NCBI GenBank assembly: GCA_029781115.1 | Contig: JAKOXG010000006.1 | Location: 1 to 64,000 of the forward strand | DNA: 64,000 nucleotides | Direction: 5' to 3' | Source of the DNA: Candidatus Cloacimonadota bacterium | GTDB taxonomy: Bacteria > Cloacimonadota > Cloacimonadia > Cloacimonadales > Cloacimonadaceae | Shown: one piece after another, positions 27,212 to 35,018 of the stretch | Position numbering within the stretch: the stretch's first letter is position 1 | How the letters are laid out: each line of letters begins with the position of its first letter | The notes under the pieces: model-generated | What the model was told of the DNA's origin: nothing | The model's input: the letters and a program-made list of their open reading frames with translations, nothing else | Database searches by the model: none | Made by a program: the position numbers and the translations under genes

Positions 27212-28367
27212 CTTTGATAAAGTGATAGACCGCAAGGATACAGGCTGCTTCAAGCATGATGCTCTTACGCAGCTTTATGGCCGTGATGACCTGATTTCCC
27301 TGTGGGTGGCAGATATGGACTTCCCCGCTGCGCCCTGCATTCAGGAAGTGCTGCAAAAGCGCTTGGAACATGGCATTTATGGCTACAACTTCAGAGCAGA
27401 TTCTTTCTATGAGGCAGTGCAGGGCTGGACCTCCAAGCGCTATGGCTGGGAAATAGAAAAAGACTGGATAATCGCCACTCCCGGTGTGGTTCCTGCCATA
27501 ACCTTGGCCGTGCTTACCCTCACCAAACCCAAAGACAAAATCCTGATCCAAACGCCAGTTTACCGGCCTTTCTTCAGTGCGGTAGAAAATCATGACCGTT
27601 GCCTGCTCACCAATCCCCTGATCAATGACAATGGCTACTATCGCATTGATAAGAAAGACTTTGAGGCTAAGATCCGTCAGGCATCGCTCTTCATCCTCTG
27701 CAATCCCCACAATCCCGTGGGACGCGTGTTTACGGCAGAAGAGCTCAGCTTTATGGGTGATTTGTGCAAACGCTACAACGTGCCCATCGTCAGTGATGAA
27801 ATCCATGCGGATATTGTGTATAACAACCTGCAGTTCAGAGGCTTGGGCAGCATGAAGAGCTACGACGATGTGCTGATCACCTGCATCTCCCCCTCCAAAA
27901 GCCTCAACCTTGCTGGCTTGGCGACAGCTGTAACGATCGTACCTGATCCCAAGCTACGACAGCAGATAAACGACCTCAACAACAGCCTGCACCTCTTTAC
28001 GGGCAACACCTTTGGCATTTGTGCGCTACAGGCTGCCTACACCTGTGCTGAACCCTGGTTGGAAGCTCTGCTCCAATACCTGGATGGCAACCGCAATTAC
28101 ATCAAATCCTACATAGATAAGCATCTCCCCATGCTGAAGGTTAACCTGCCTGAAGGCAGCTTCCTCTCTTGGATAGACTTCACGGCTCTGGGAATGAATG
28201 ACAACGATCTCTTTGATTTTCTCACCAATAAAGCAAGGGTGGCACTGGATCCCGGCCGCAAGTTTGGCGTGGATGGCTCTGGATTCAGCAGGATAAACTT
28301 TGCCTGTCCGCGCAGCATTTTGGAAGAAGCCATGCGCCGCCTAACCTATGCCATTCAAACACGTTAA
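27201..28367 (+). CDS. MalY/PatB-type PLP-dependent cystathionine beta-lyase or aminotransferase
   Basis: The 388-residue fold-type I PLP enzyme has FDFDKVIDRKDTGCFKHD at the start, LWVADMDFPAAP (a MalY/PatB hallmark), CNPHNPVGRVF, VSDEIHADIVY and the Schiff-base lysine in SPSKSLNLAG. Members cleave cystathionine to homocysteine, giving methionine, or act as cysteine-S-conjugate lyases; MalY also has a regulatory side role in E. coli. GAGGAG precedes ATG 27201. dapD follows after 12 bases. A role in methionine or transsulfuration is an inference. Confidence 0.88.
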   Translation: MKFDFDKVIDRKDTGCFKHDALTQLYGRDDLISLWVADMDFPAAPCIQEVLQKRLEHGIYGYNFRADSFYEAVQGWTSKRYGWEIEKDWIIATPGVVPAITLAVLTLTKPKDKILIQTPVYRPFFSAVENHDRCLLTNPLINDNGYYRIDKKDFEAKIRQASLFILCNPHNPVGRVFTAEELSFMGDLCKRYNVPIVSDEIHADIVYNNLQFRGLGSMKSYDDVLITCISPSKSLNLAGLATAVTIVPDPKLRQQINDLNNSLHLFTGNTFGICALQAAYTCAEPWLEALLQYLDGNRNYIKSYIDKHLPMLKVNLPEGSFLSWIDFTALGMNDNDLFDFLTNKARVALDPGRKFGVDGSGFSRINFACPRSILEEAMRRLTYAIQTR

Positions 28368-28379
28368 CGGGTTATTATC

Positions 28380-29204
28380 ATGAAAGATAAGATCACCTCT
28401 CTTTACCTGTCACGTCCACAAGAATATACACATGAGGATAGAGCCCTGTTTGATAGCTTTGTCGACGCCCTGAATCAAGGCAGCATCCGTGCTTGCGAGC
28501 CTACACCTGAGGGTTGGATCACCAATGCCTGGGTGAAGCAGGGCATCTTGCTGGGCTTCAGGATGGGGAAGCTTGCCGCTATGCCCCACAGCTCGCACAA
28601 GGAATTCTTTGATAAAGACACACTGCCTGAGAAGCGTTTTACCCTCTCAGATCAAGTCCGTGTCGTCCCCGGCGGCACTTCCGCCAGAACTGGCTGCTAT
28701 ATCGCTGCGGGAGTTACCATTATGCCTCCTGCATACGTCAATATCGGGGCCTGGGTGGGCTCTGGCAGCTTGATAGATTCGCATGCTTTGGTGGGTTCCT
28801 GCGCCCAGATAGGCTCCAACGTGCATCTCTCTGCGGGAGCGATGATTGGCGGCGTTTTGGAGCCCATTGGCTCACGTCCCGTGGTGATCGAAGACGACGC
28901 CTTCATAGGTGGCAATACCGGCATCTACGAGGGTGTGATGGTCTCCAAGGCAGCTGTGATCGCCTCGGGAACCATACTCACCGCATCAACACCTGTCTTT
29001 GACCTCACTCAAAACCGCTTTTTAGATCCCGATCCCCACGGCTCATACACCATCCCGGAAGGTGCTGTGGTGGTGCCAGGAAGCCGTAAAAGCAGGCAAA
29101 ATCCAGATTTTCACATCTATTGCCCCATCATCGTTAAATATAGAGACGCTAAGACCGACCAAGGCTTGAGACTGGAAGATGAGCTTAGACACATCTTTGA
29201 CTGA
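28380..29204 (+). CDS. dapD: Tetrahydrodipicolinate N-succinyltransferase
   Basis: Succinylates tetrahydrodipicolinate in the succinylase branch of lysine/meso-diaminopimelate synthesis. The 274-residue protein has an N-terminal helical domain and a left-handed beta-helix of hexapeptide repeats (about 95-205: VVPGGTSARTGCYIAAGVTIM, YVNIGAWVGSGSLIDSHALVG, GGNTGIYEGVMVS), as in E. coli DapD. Its last 26 bases overlap the next aminotransferase gene. Succinylated intermediates imply the DapC/DapE route. Confidence 0.95.
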   Translation: MKDKITSLYLSRPQEYTHEDRALFDSFVDALNQGSIRACEPTPEGWITNAWVKQGILLGFRMGKLAAMPHSSHKEFFDKDTLPEKRFTLSDQVRVVPGGTSARTGCYIAAGVTIMPPAYVNIGAWVGSGSLIDSHALVGSCAQIGSNVHLSAGAMIGGVLEPIGSRPVVIEDDAFIGGNTGIYEGVMVSKAAVIASGTILTASTPVFDLTQNRFLDPDPHGSYTIPEGAVVVPGSRKSRQNPDFHIYCPIIVKYRDAKTDQGLRLEDELRHIFD

Positions 29205-30309
29205 AGCTGTGCGCTTTGAGGGCATAGAGCTCTCCCTGATGCGCAGAATCATATCTGCTGCCCCGAAAGGTGCAACCAACCTGGCTTTGGGCGAGCTCAG
29301 CTATGAGCTGCCTGTCAGCCTCAAAGAAGAAGCCCAGCGACTCTTGGACGAGCACACACCGCGCTACACACCCAATGCGGGTTTGCTTGAACTGAGAGAG
29401 CAGATAGCCGCCTTGTATGAGGACGCTTCCCTGGAACAGGCTATCGTGACCAACGGTGCGCAAGAAGCCCTCTTCCTGAGCTTGTTTTCACTCATCAATC
29501 CGGGTGATACGGTCGCCGTCTTGGAGCCGGATTATCCTGCATACACCAGCATTCTGAAGCTTTTGGGTGCCCAGATAGTGCGCATTCCCATGAATAGAGA
29601 CCTGCGCAGCGTGGACTGGGAAAGACACTGGGAGTTTCTGGAAAAGGAAGCAAAGGCCTTTATCTTGAGCTCTCCCAACAATCCCAGCGGCTTTTTCCTC
29701 AAAGATGAAGATGTAGACTGCTTAGAAGCCATCTGCAGCAACTCCAACCTGGCTGTGATCGTGGATGAGACCTATCGGGGTTTATGCTTTGCCGGCAGCC
29801 CCGCTACGCTCTCGGGACGAGTGGAAAACCTTTTCACCATCGGCAGCCTCTCCAAGACTCACTGTATGAGCGGTTTCCGCCTGGGTTGGGTGGTGGTGCC
29901 GGAGAATTTCAGCGCCACCCTCACCAAAGCCAAGCAATATGTCTCCACCTGCACTCCCAGCTTGGATCAGAGATTGGCCGTCTTTGCCTTGGGTCCAGGT
30001 GGAAAAGCCGCCACAGACCAGATCTTCATCCAGCTCCTACAGTCACGTGGTGCAGCGCTGGCTTTCCTCAAGGCCAACTGGCCGGCAGACACGTTGCACA
30101 TCCCGGACGCCACGCCCTACATCATGCTGCGTTGCGACAGGGACGACGTGGAACTGGCGGAACAGCTTGCTTCCATGAAGGTTATCGTCACCCCGGGCTC
30201 TGCCTTCGGAGCCAACACAGCCCAGATGCTGAGAATCAACTATGCCCTTGATGCAGAAGAGCTTATCCCTGCACTGGAAGTAATCACCAATGAGCTATAT
30301 CCTCACTAA
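29179..30309 (+). CDS. Class I/II aminotransferase, possibly succinyl-DAP aminotransferase
   Basis: The 376-residue PLP enzyme has TPNAGLLELREQIA, VTNGAQEALFL, EPDYPAY, SSPNNPSGFF, VDETYRGL and the PLP lysine in GSLSKTHCMSGFRLGW. This is the aspartate-aminotransferase-like subgroup. Close overlap with dapD (26 bases) suggests it supplies the DapC step, N-succinyl-L,L-diaminopimelate formation, but a broader aminotransferase role is equally possible. The start ATG 29179 lies in dapD with only GGAAG close upstream. The next gene overlaps its end by 20 bases. Confidence 0.82.
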   Translation: MSLDTSLTEAVRFEGIELSLMRRIISAAPKGATNLALGELSYELPVSLKEEAQRLLDEHTPRYTPNAGLLELREQIAALYEDASLEQAIVTNGAQEALFLSLFSLINPGDTVAVLEPDYPAYTSILKLLGAQIVRIPMNRDLRSVDWERHWEFLEKEAKAFILSSPNNPSGFFLKDEDVDCLEAICSNSNLAVIVDETYRGLCFAGSPATLSGRVENLFTIGSLSKTHCMSGFRLGWVVVPENFSATLTKAKQYVSTCTPSLDQRLAVFALGPGGKAATDQIFIQLLQSRGAALAFLKANWPADTLHIPDATPYIMLRCDRDDVELAEQLASMKVIVTPGSAFGANTAQMLRINYALDAEELIPALEVITNELYPH

Positions 30310-31873
30310 TGCCCAGATCCTCAGCATGGCTGGAAGCAGTCGCAGCTTTGAAAGAGCAGACTCCATCCTGATTGAAGCAGGTCTGATCAGGGCTTTGGGC
30401 TCTCTTGCAGACTGTAAGCTCGCTGCTAAGAGCAGCCCTGAAGTCATTGATATACAAGGGAAAGTGGTTCTTCCTGCGCTATGTGATGCACACACTCATA
30501 TTGTTGAGCTCGCCAAAAGCCGCTTCCAGCTCAAGCTTAGCAACCTGACCAGCATCCAAGCCATCAAGGAAGCAGCCCACAACTATCGCAAAGCCAATCC
30601 CATTCTGCCAGAATGGATCTTGGGAGATGGCTGGGATGTGAACATTTTAGACGAACCTCAGGCCTTGACTCGACAGCTTTTGGATGAGCTCTTTCCAGAT
30701 AAACCCGTGGCTCTCTACAGCAAGGATTACCATGCTAAGTGGTGCAATACCTTGGCCTTAAAGCTATCAGGCTTGCTGCATCCACCCGCATCAATGCAAC
30801 ATCTGGTTAAGCAAGACAGCGAGGGCACAGCTACCGGCATCATCTATGAAGATGCTACCTTGCATATTGAGAAGTTTTACACGCCTGCCAATCCAGAGCT
30901 TATTCAAAATGCCCTCAGGACAGAGCTGCAAGAGCTTGCTTCACTGGGCATTGGCTCTTTCCACTCCATGGAAGGCAGCTCCACAGCTGAGGCTTTGCAA
31001 ACCGCACAGCAAAATGGGGCTAACTTTAAGTGCGTTTGGCACTTCCCTCTGGATATGCTGGATGAGATGATCGCTCAGGGAGTTAGATCCTACCAAGCTC
31101 AAGGGCAGTTCACTATCGGAGGCGTAAAGCTCTTTGCAGATGGAGCTTTAGGCTCACAGACAGCCGCTATGTTTGCACCTTATTCCAATTCTGATGGCAA
31201 CACCGGCATCCTGCGTCACAGCGAAGCGGAGCTGGACGAGATAGTTTCCAAAGCCGCAAAAGCCGGCATCTCCAGCACCATCCACGCCATCGGAGACAGG
31301 GCTGTCCACACCGTGATCAAGGTCTTAAAGAGACATCAGGCCCCCAATCTTCTGCATCGCATTGAACACCTGCAATGCATTCGTGACGAAGACCTTGACG
31401 AGCTGCGAGACAGCTCCATTGCCCTCAGTGTGCAGCCGGTGCATTTGGCAAACGACATCCCTATGATCCAAAACTATTGGCAGCATATCCAGCATCAGGC
31501 CTATCGCTTTAAAGACCTCGCATCTATGGAAAATCCGCTTGCCTTTGGCTCTGATGCTCCGATCGAGACCATCAACCCCTTTGCCGGCATCTATGCTGCC
31601 ACACAGCGCAAGCAGCACAACGACCCTCAGGCCACTTCCTGGATGCCTCAGCAGCTGATAGAACCCTTTGACGCACTCAAGGCTTACACGCTTGGTGCTG
31701 CTCAACTCTCCGCCAGTCAGCATCTTAGAGGCTCCCTGGAGCCGGGAAAAGAGGCAAATATCTGCGTGATCGACGACTGGCGCAATCAACCTCCAGACTT
31801 CTGGTTGACCCAGCACTCATATTTGACTATGATAGACGGAATGATAATACACAATAAAATAAACACTTACTAA
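30290..31873 (+). CDS. YtcJ-like metal-dependent amidohydrolase
   Basis: The 527-residue amidohydrolase-superfamily enzyme has the metal ligands DAHTH after a small N-terminal beta domain (VIDIQGKVVLPALCDAHTHI), GVKLFADGALGSQTA carrying the likely metal-bridging region, HAIGDRAV, and the late GSDAPIE Asp. The layout is that of the amidohydrolase_3/YtcJ group, whose substrates are mostly unknown. There is no signal peptide, so it acts in the cytoplasm. It overlaps the upstream aminotransferase gene by 20 bases and is probably in its operon. Confidence 0.85.
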   Translation: MSYILTNAQILSMAGSSRSFERADSILIEAGLIRALGSLADCKLAAKSSPEVIDIQGKVVLPALCDAHTHIVELAKSRFQLKLSNLTSIQAIKEAAHNYRKANPILPEWILGDGWDVNILDEPQALTRQLLDELFPDKPVALYSKDYHAKWCNTLALKLSGLLHPPASMQHLVKQDSEGTATGIIYEDATLHIEKFYTPANPELIQNALRTELQELASLGIGSFHSMEGSSTAEALQTAQQNGANFKCVWHFPLDMLDEMIAQGVRSYQAQGQFTIGGVKLFADGALGSQTAAMFAPYSNSDGNTGILRHSEAELDEIVSKAAKAGISSTIHAIGDRAVHTVIKVLKRHQAPNLLHRIEHLQCIRDEDLDELRDSSIALSVQPVHLANDIPMIQNYWQHIQHQAYRFKDLASMENPLAFGSDAPIETINPFAGIYAATQRKQHNDPQATSWMPQQLIEPFDALKAYTLGAAQLSASQHLRGSLEPGKEANICVIDDWRNQPPDFWLTQHSYLTMIDGMIIHNKINTY

Positions 31874-31884
31874 GGAGTGAAACA

Positions 31885-33255
31885 ATGAAAAAGTATGGCT
31901 TTGACATGCCCAAACAGCTACGCAACACCTTCTTGCGTGACCTCGAAGACAACTGGTATCTCCCTCTTTTGGCCAAGCACAAAGGCCTCAAAGAAGGAAG
32001 CATCAAGCGTAGCAATTTCGGCCAGTATGACATGGCGGTAAACTACCTCACATCCGTGTTGGAAGAGGCTGCCGCAGTGAATAAAGTGGCTGTTTACAAC
32101 ATCGACCACATGGCACAAGTGCGCTTTTGGGGAAAGGACTCTGCAGCCCTGCTGGACCGCACTCTGGCCGGCAATATGAGCCAGATGAAGATTGGCTCTT
32201 GCAAATATACCCTGCTCCTCAACGAACAGGGCGGCGTGGAAGATGACATGATCCTGATGCGTGCTTCCGAGGAAGAATTCATCATGGTGATCAATGCCGG
32301 ACACGATATCACCGATACTCTGGAAGACGGCACCGAATTGGTGGCAGATATAGACCAAATCATGCGCCACAAGCGAGACGACGAAGAAGTCTTTGCCGAA
32401 GACATCTCTGACGATTTGGTAAAAGTGGACATCCAAGGCCCGCTTTCCTACAGAGTGATCAAGGAAGTGTTTGGTCAGGAAGTGCTCAGAAACCGTAACA
32501 ATCCTGAGAAAAACATGAGCTTCTTCACCTTCAACGACATCACCAAAGACGGACATCGCTACTTCTTCAGCCGCACAGGTTACACCAACCGCTGGGGCTG
32601 GGAATGCTATCTCCCCAAAGCAAAGGCGGCAGACCACTTTAAAGCCATCGTTACCAAGGCATTAGAGCTGGGTGGCCTACTCGTGGGTTTGGGTGGCAGA
32701 GACGAAAACCGCACCTCTGCAGGCGCTGTGGGACTTCCGCTGATGGGCAGCGAATATGACCCGCACCACACCCCTATCAACGCCCCTCTCTTTGATGCTG
32801 CAGTAGATATGGAAAAGGAAGAGTTTACCGGCAAAGCAGTCTTAGCCAAGGAGCTGGCTACCAATCCCCAAAAAGGTATGATGATCTTCATTTCTGAAGG
32901 CATCGCCACAGGACGCAGCGTGTATTTGAACGGCGAGCGTTTAGGCACCGTTACCTCCAGCATTAACTCACCTAACGTGAGCCTGGAGCAGCGCTTAGCC
33001 CTCAATTCCAGCCGCAAAAACGTTAATGACCCAGAGGGCACCGCAGCCATCGGCTTAGTATGGCTCAAGCACATTCCTGAACTCACGGAAGGCTTGGCCG
33101 AAGATGACGAGATAGGCCCCAGAATCAGTGTAGATCTCTACCGCGAGGATGCTGAAGGCAAGCCCAGTGGCAATCCTCTCAAAGGTTATCTGTGTGCCAA
33201 GGGAATCAACCCCGCAACGGCTCCCAAAGCACTCAAAAACATCGAAAACCTCTAA
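31885..33255 (+). CDS. GcvT-family folate-binding aminomethyltransferase-like protein
   Basis: The 456-residue protein follows the GcvT fold: LLDRTLAGNMSQMKIGSCKYTLLLNEQGGVEDDMILMR, a folate-site motif GYTNRWGWECYLP, LGGRDENRTSAGAVGLPLMGSEYD, and a C-terminal barrel. It is longer than the glycine-cleavage T protein (about 365 residues), with an extended N-terminus and an inserted acidic stretch near 145-175. No gcvH or gcvP lies nearby, so it may be a stand-alone one-carbon or demethylating enzyme rather than T protein proper. AAGGAG precedes the ATG. Confidence 0.8.
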   Translation: MKKYGFDMPKQLRNTFLRDLEDNWYLPLLAKHKGLKEGSIKRSNFGQYDMAVNYLTSVLEEAAAVNKVAVYNIDHMAQVRFWGKDSAALLDRTLAGNMSQMKIGSCKYTLLLNEQGGVEDDMILMRASEEEFIMVINAGHDITDTLEDGTELVADIDQIMRHKRDDEEVFAEDISDDLVKVDIQGPLSYRVIKEVFGQEVLRNRNNPEKNMSFFTFNDITKDGHRYFFSRTGYTNRWGWECYLPKAKAADHFKAIVTKALELGGLLVGLGGRDENRTSAGAVGLPLMGSEYDPHHTPINAPLFDAAVDMEKEEFTGKAVLAKELATNPQKGMMIFISEGIATGRSVYLNGERLGTVTSSINSPNVSLEQRLALNSSRKNVNDPEGTAAIGLVWLKHIPELTEGLAEDDEIGPRISVDLYREDAEGKPSGNPLKGYLCAKGINPATAPKALKNIENL

Positions 33256-33308
33256 GCGCAGGATTTGCAAAAAGTCAAAACTGCGTTATCATATCTGTAG
33301 CAAATCAT

Positions 33309-33337
33309 AGATCGCGCTGGCACACCCGGCGCGATCT
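33309..33337. other. Strong hairpin between GcvT-like gene and trx
   Basis: A 12-bp stem AGATCGCGCTGG / CCGGCGCGATCT (one G-U pair) with a CACAC loop. No T-tract follows (TAAGATAAAATGG), so a Rho-independent terminator is doubtful. It could be an mRNA end or an operator in front of thioredoxin. Confidence 0.55.
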
Positions 33338-33358
33338 TAAGATAAAATGGAGATACCA

Positions 33359-33667
33359 ATGCTAAGATATTTAGACGCAGATACTTTTGCCCAAGCTACC
33401 GCCGCCGGCATAGCCCTGATCTATTTTGGGGCAGAGTGGTGCACGCCATGCAGAAACATCTCCCCCATCATCGAAGAAATCGCCACCGAGAACCCTGATA
33501 TCACGGTAGGTAAAATAGATGTTGATCAACATGGCAGCATTGCTGTAAGTTATGGTATTACAAGCATTCCCACCCTCCTCTTCTTCAAAGACGACACCCT
33601 GGTGGAACGCAGCATCGGAATGGTTGGCAAAAACATTATTCAGACCAAGATAGACGCCCTCAAATAA
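33359..33667 (+). CDS. Thioredoxin-like protein with CTPC active site
   Basis: The 102-residue thioredoxin fold has the active site WCTPC (C28, C31), KIDVDQHGSIAVSYGI and the cis-proline in SIPTLLFFKD. Classical thioredoxin has CGPC; Thr here may shift the redox potential. It is cytoplasmic, with no signal peptide. The start at 33359 has GGAG 6 bases upstream; ATG 33347 is an in-frame alternative with no site. The next gene begins 5 bases after its stop. Confidence 0.87.
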   Translation: MLRYLDADTFAQATAAGIALIYFGAEWCTPCRNISPIIEEIATENPDITVGKIDVDQHGSIAVSYGITSIPTLLFFKDDTLVERSIGMVGKNIIQTKIDALK

Positions 33668-33672
33668 GACCG

Positions 33673-34581
33673 GTGGCCAAAAAGAAACGCAACCCCCTGC
33701 TTTTCAAATTGCAAAACTCGCTCGAGTATGCCGCCCTGCGTGGCGTTCTTTTTGTGCTGAGACTTCTCCCTTGGAAACTGAGCAGAAAGCTCATCCAAGG
33801 CCTCTTTGTTGGCATAGGTTACCACCTTGGCATCCGTCGCAAAGTCGCATACACCCAGATCAGCAAAGTGTATCCGGATTGGGACGAAAAGAAGAAAGCC
33901 AAGGTGCTGAAAGACATGTATCGCAATATGGGGCTCAGTGTCGCCTCTATCTATTTGATGAAAGAGTCGCAGTTGCTGGCTTCCTGTTCCATGGTCGGCG
34001 AAGAGTATGCGCGGAAGGCCTATTCCTATGGCAAGGGTGTGATTCTTGCCACCGCACATCTGGGGAACTGGGAAGCAGCCAGGATCTTCCCTCTCAAAGA
34101 CATGCCAATGTCCGTGATCGTGCGTAAACAGCGTAACACCTACTTTGATAAATTTCACAATGCCATCCGCAGCCTCTACGGAATGGACATCCTTGACATG
34201 AGAAAAGGGCTTAGAGGCATCATCTCTGCCTTCCAAAAGAACCACATGGTGGCCATCCTCATGGATCAGAATGCCGGCAAAAGCGGCTTGGTTATGGACT
34301 TTCTGGGCTTTCCTGCCTCACATTGGGTGGGTGTCGCCAAGTTGTCATTGCGTTACAAAGTCCCCATCCTACCGGGCGTTGCCCTTCTCACACCCGAAGG
34401 AAACACCGTCTTCACTTTCGAACCAGTTATCTACCACCCCGACTGGGAAGACAAAGAAGAAAACTATCCCATTCTACTCAAAGAAGTTAACGAAATCATA
34501 GAACGCTATATACACCAATACCCCTCTCAATGGTTTTGGGTGCACAAACGCTGGAAAAGCACCAAAGCAATGCTGGACTGA
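33673..34581 (+). CDS. Lipid A biosynthesis acyltransferase, LpxL/HtrB family
   Basis: Adds a secondary acyl chain to the lipid A precursor at the inner membrane. The 302-residue protein has a hydrophobic N-terminal anchor (about 18-35), the catalytic HLGNWE (H-x4-E variant of the family's HX4D/E), MDQNAGKSGLVMDFLG, and a terminal WFWVHKRWK motif typical of the family. It starts with GTG at 33673, 5 bases after the thioredoxin gene. With lpxK at 18.7 kb it supports a lipid-A-bearing outer membrane. Confidence 0.9.
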   Translation: MAKKKRNPLLFKLQNSLEYAALRGVLFVLRLLPWKLSRKLIQGLFVGIGYHLGIRRKVAYTQISKVYPDWDEKKKAKVLKDMYRNMGLSVASIYLMKESQLLASCSMVGEEYARKAYSYGKGVILATAHLGNWEAARIFPLKDMPMSVIVRKQRNTYFDKFHNAIRSLYGMDILDMRKGLRGIISAFQKNHMVAILMDQNAGKSGLVMDFLGFPASHWVGVAKLSLRYKVPILPGVALLTPEGNTVFTFEPVIYHPDWEDKEENYPILLKEVNEIIERYIHQYPSQWFWVHKRWKSTKAMLD

Positions 34582-34655
34582 GACCGAGATTAAACCCATT
34601 CAACAGACGAGTGTCTCCATTTTAGCCCGATAACAGGCACCTCTTCCCCCTTTCT

Positions 34656-34717
34656 TCCCTGCTTGCCTCCTCAATTCCTCCTTATATTATTTAGGTTGGG
34701 TGCAAGGTGGATGGCAG
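34656..34717 (-). repeat. Family A module B, copy 2
   Basis: On the minus strand it reads CCACCTTGCACCC, then TAAGGAGGAATTGAGGAGGC and GCAGGGA, matching 9314-9378 with small gaps. Order and orientation relative to module A are the same as in copy 1. Confidence 0.65.
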
Positions 34718-34755
34718 TCTTCAATGGAGAAATACCCCGCTGTTTCCTACCTCTT

Positions 34756-34842
34756 CCTTGCTTAGCCTCCCGGTGATTACCCGGAGCCTCCCGTAAAAAA
34801 CCCGAGTATCTCCACGGCATCACCGGGCGGGTGAGTAAGCAA
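34756..34842 (-). repeat. Family A palindromic repeat, copy 2
   Basis: Arms GCCTCCCGGTGAT and ATCACCGGGCGG flank a middle that matches the reverse complement of the 9203-9243 middle (for example GAGCCTCCCG and CCCGAGTATC). The two copies are therefore a true inverted duplicate, not just two unrelated palindromes. Confidence 0.8.
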
Positions 34843-34891
34843 GAAGGGGGTGGCGAGCCTATTAACAAAGAGGGACTGAAGGGAAATATCC

Positions 34892-34946
34892 GGGATAAAA
34901 GAGAGCCCGCTCTGTGGATACTGATGCTAATCCACAAAACGGGCTT
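34892..34946 (-). terminator. Terminator of the ABC/CPBP/glmS operon
   Basis: Minus strand: AGCCCG and CGGGCT outer arms and GTGGAT/ATCCAC inner arms, with a small internal loop, followed by CTCTTTTATC. It lies 73 bases past the glmS stop. Confidence 0.75.
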
Positions 34947-35018
34947 TGGTTCAAATCAGGCTCAGCGCACACTTCCCGGCTGGACTAAGCATCCGAGAAA
35001 TGCGCTTGCAGCCTCGCT

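Larger units (their letters stand above)
34582..35018. other. 437-base gene-free region with repeat
   Basis: It holds family A repeat copy 2 (modules B and A, 34656-34842) and the glmS terminator (34892-34946, acting on the minus strand). No gene is seen. Confidence 0.8.
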
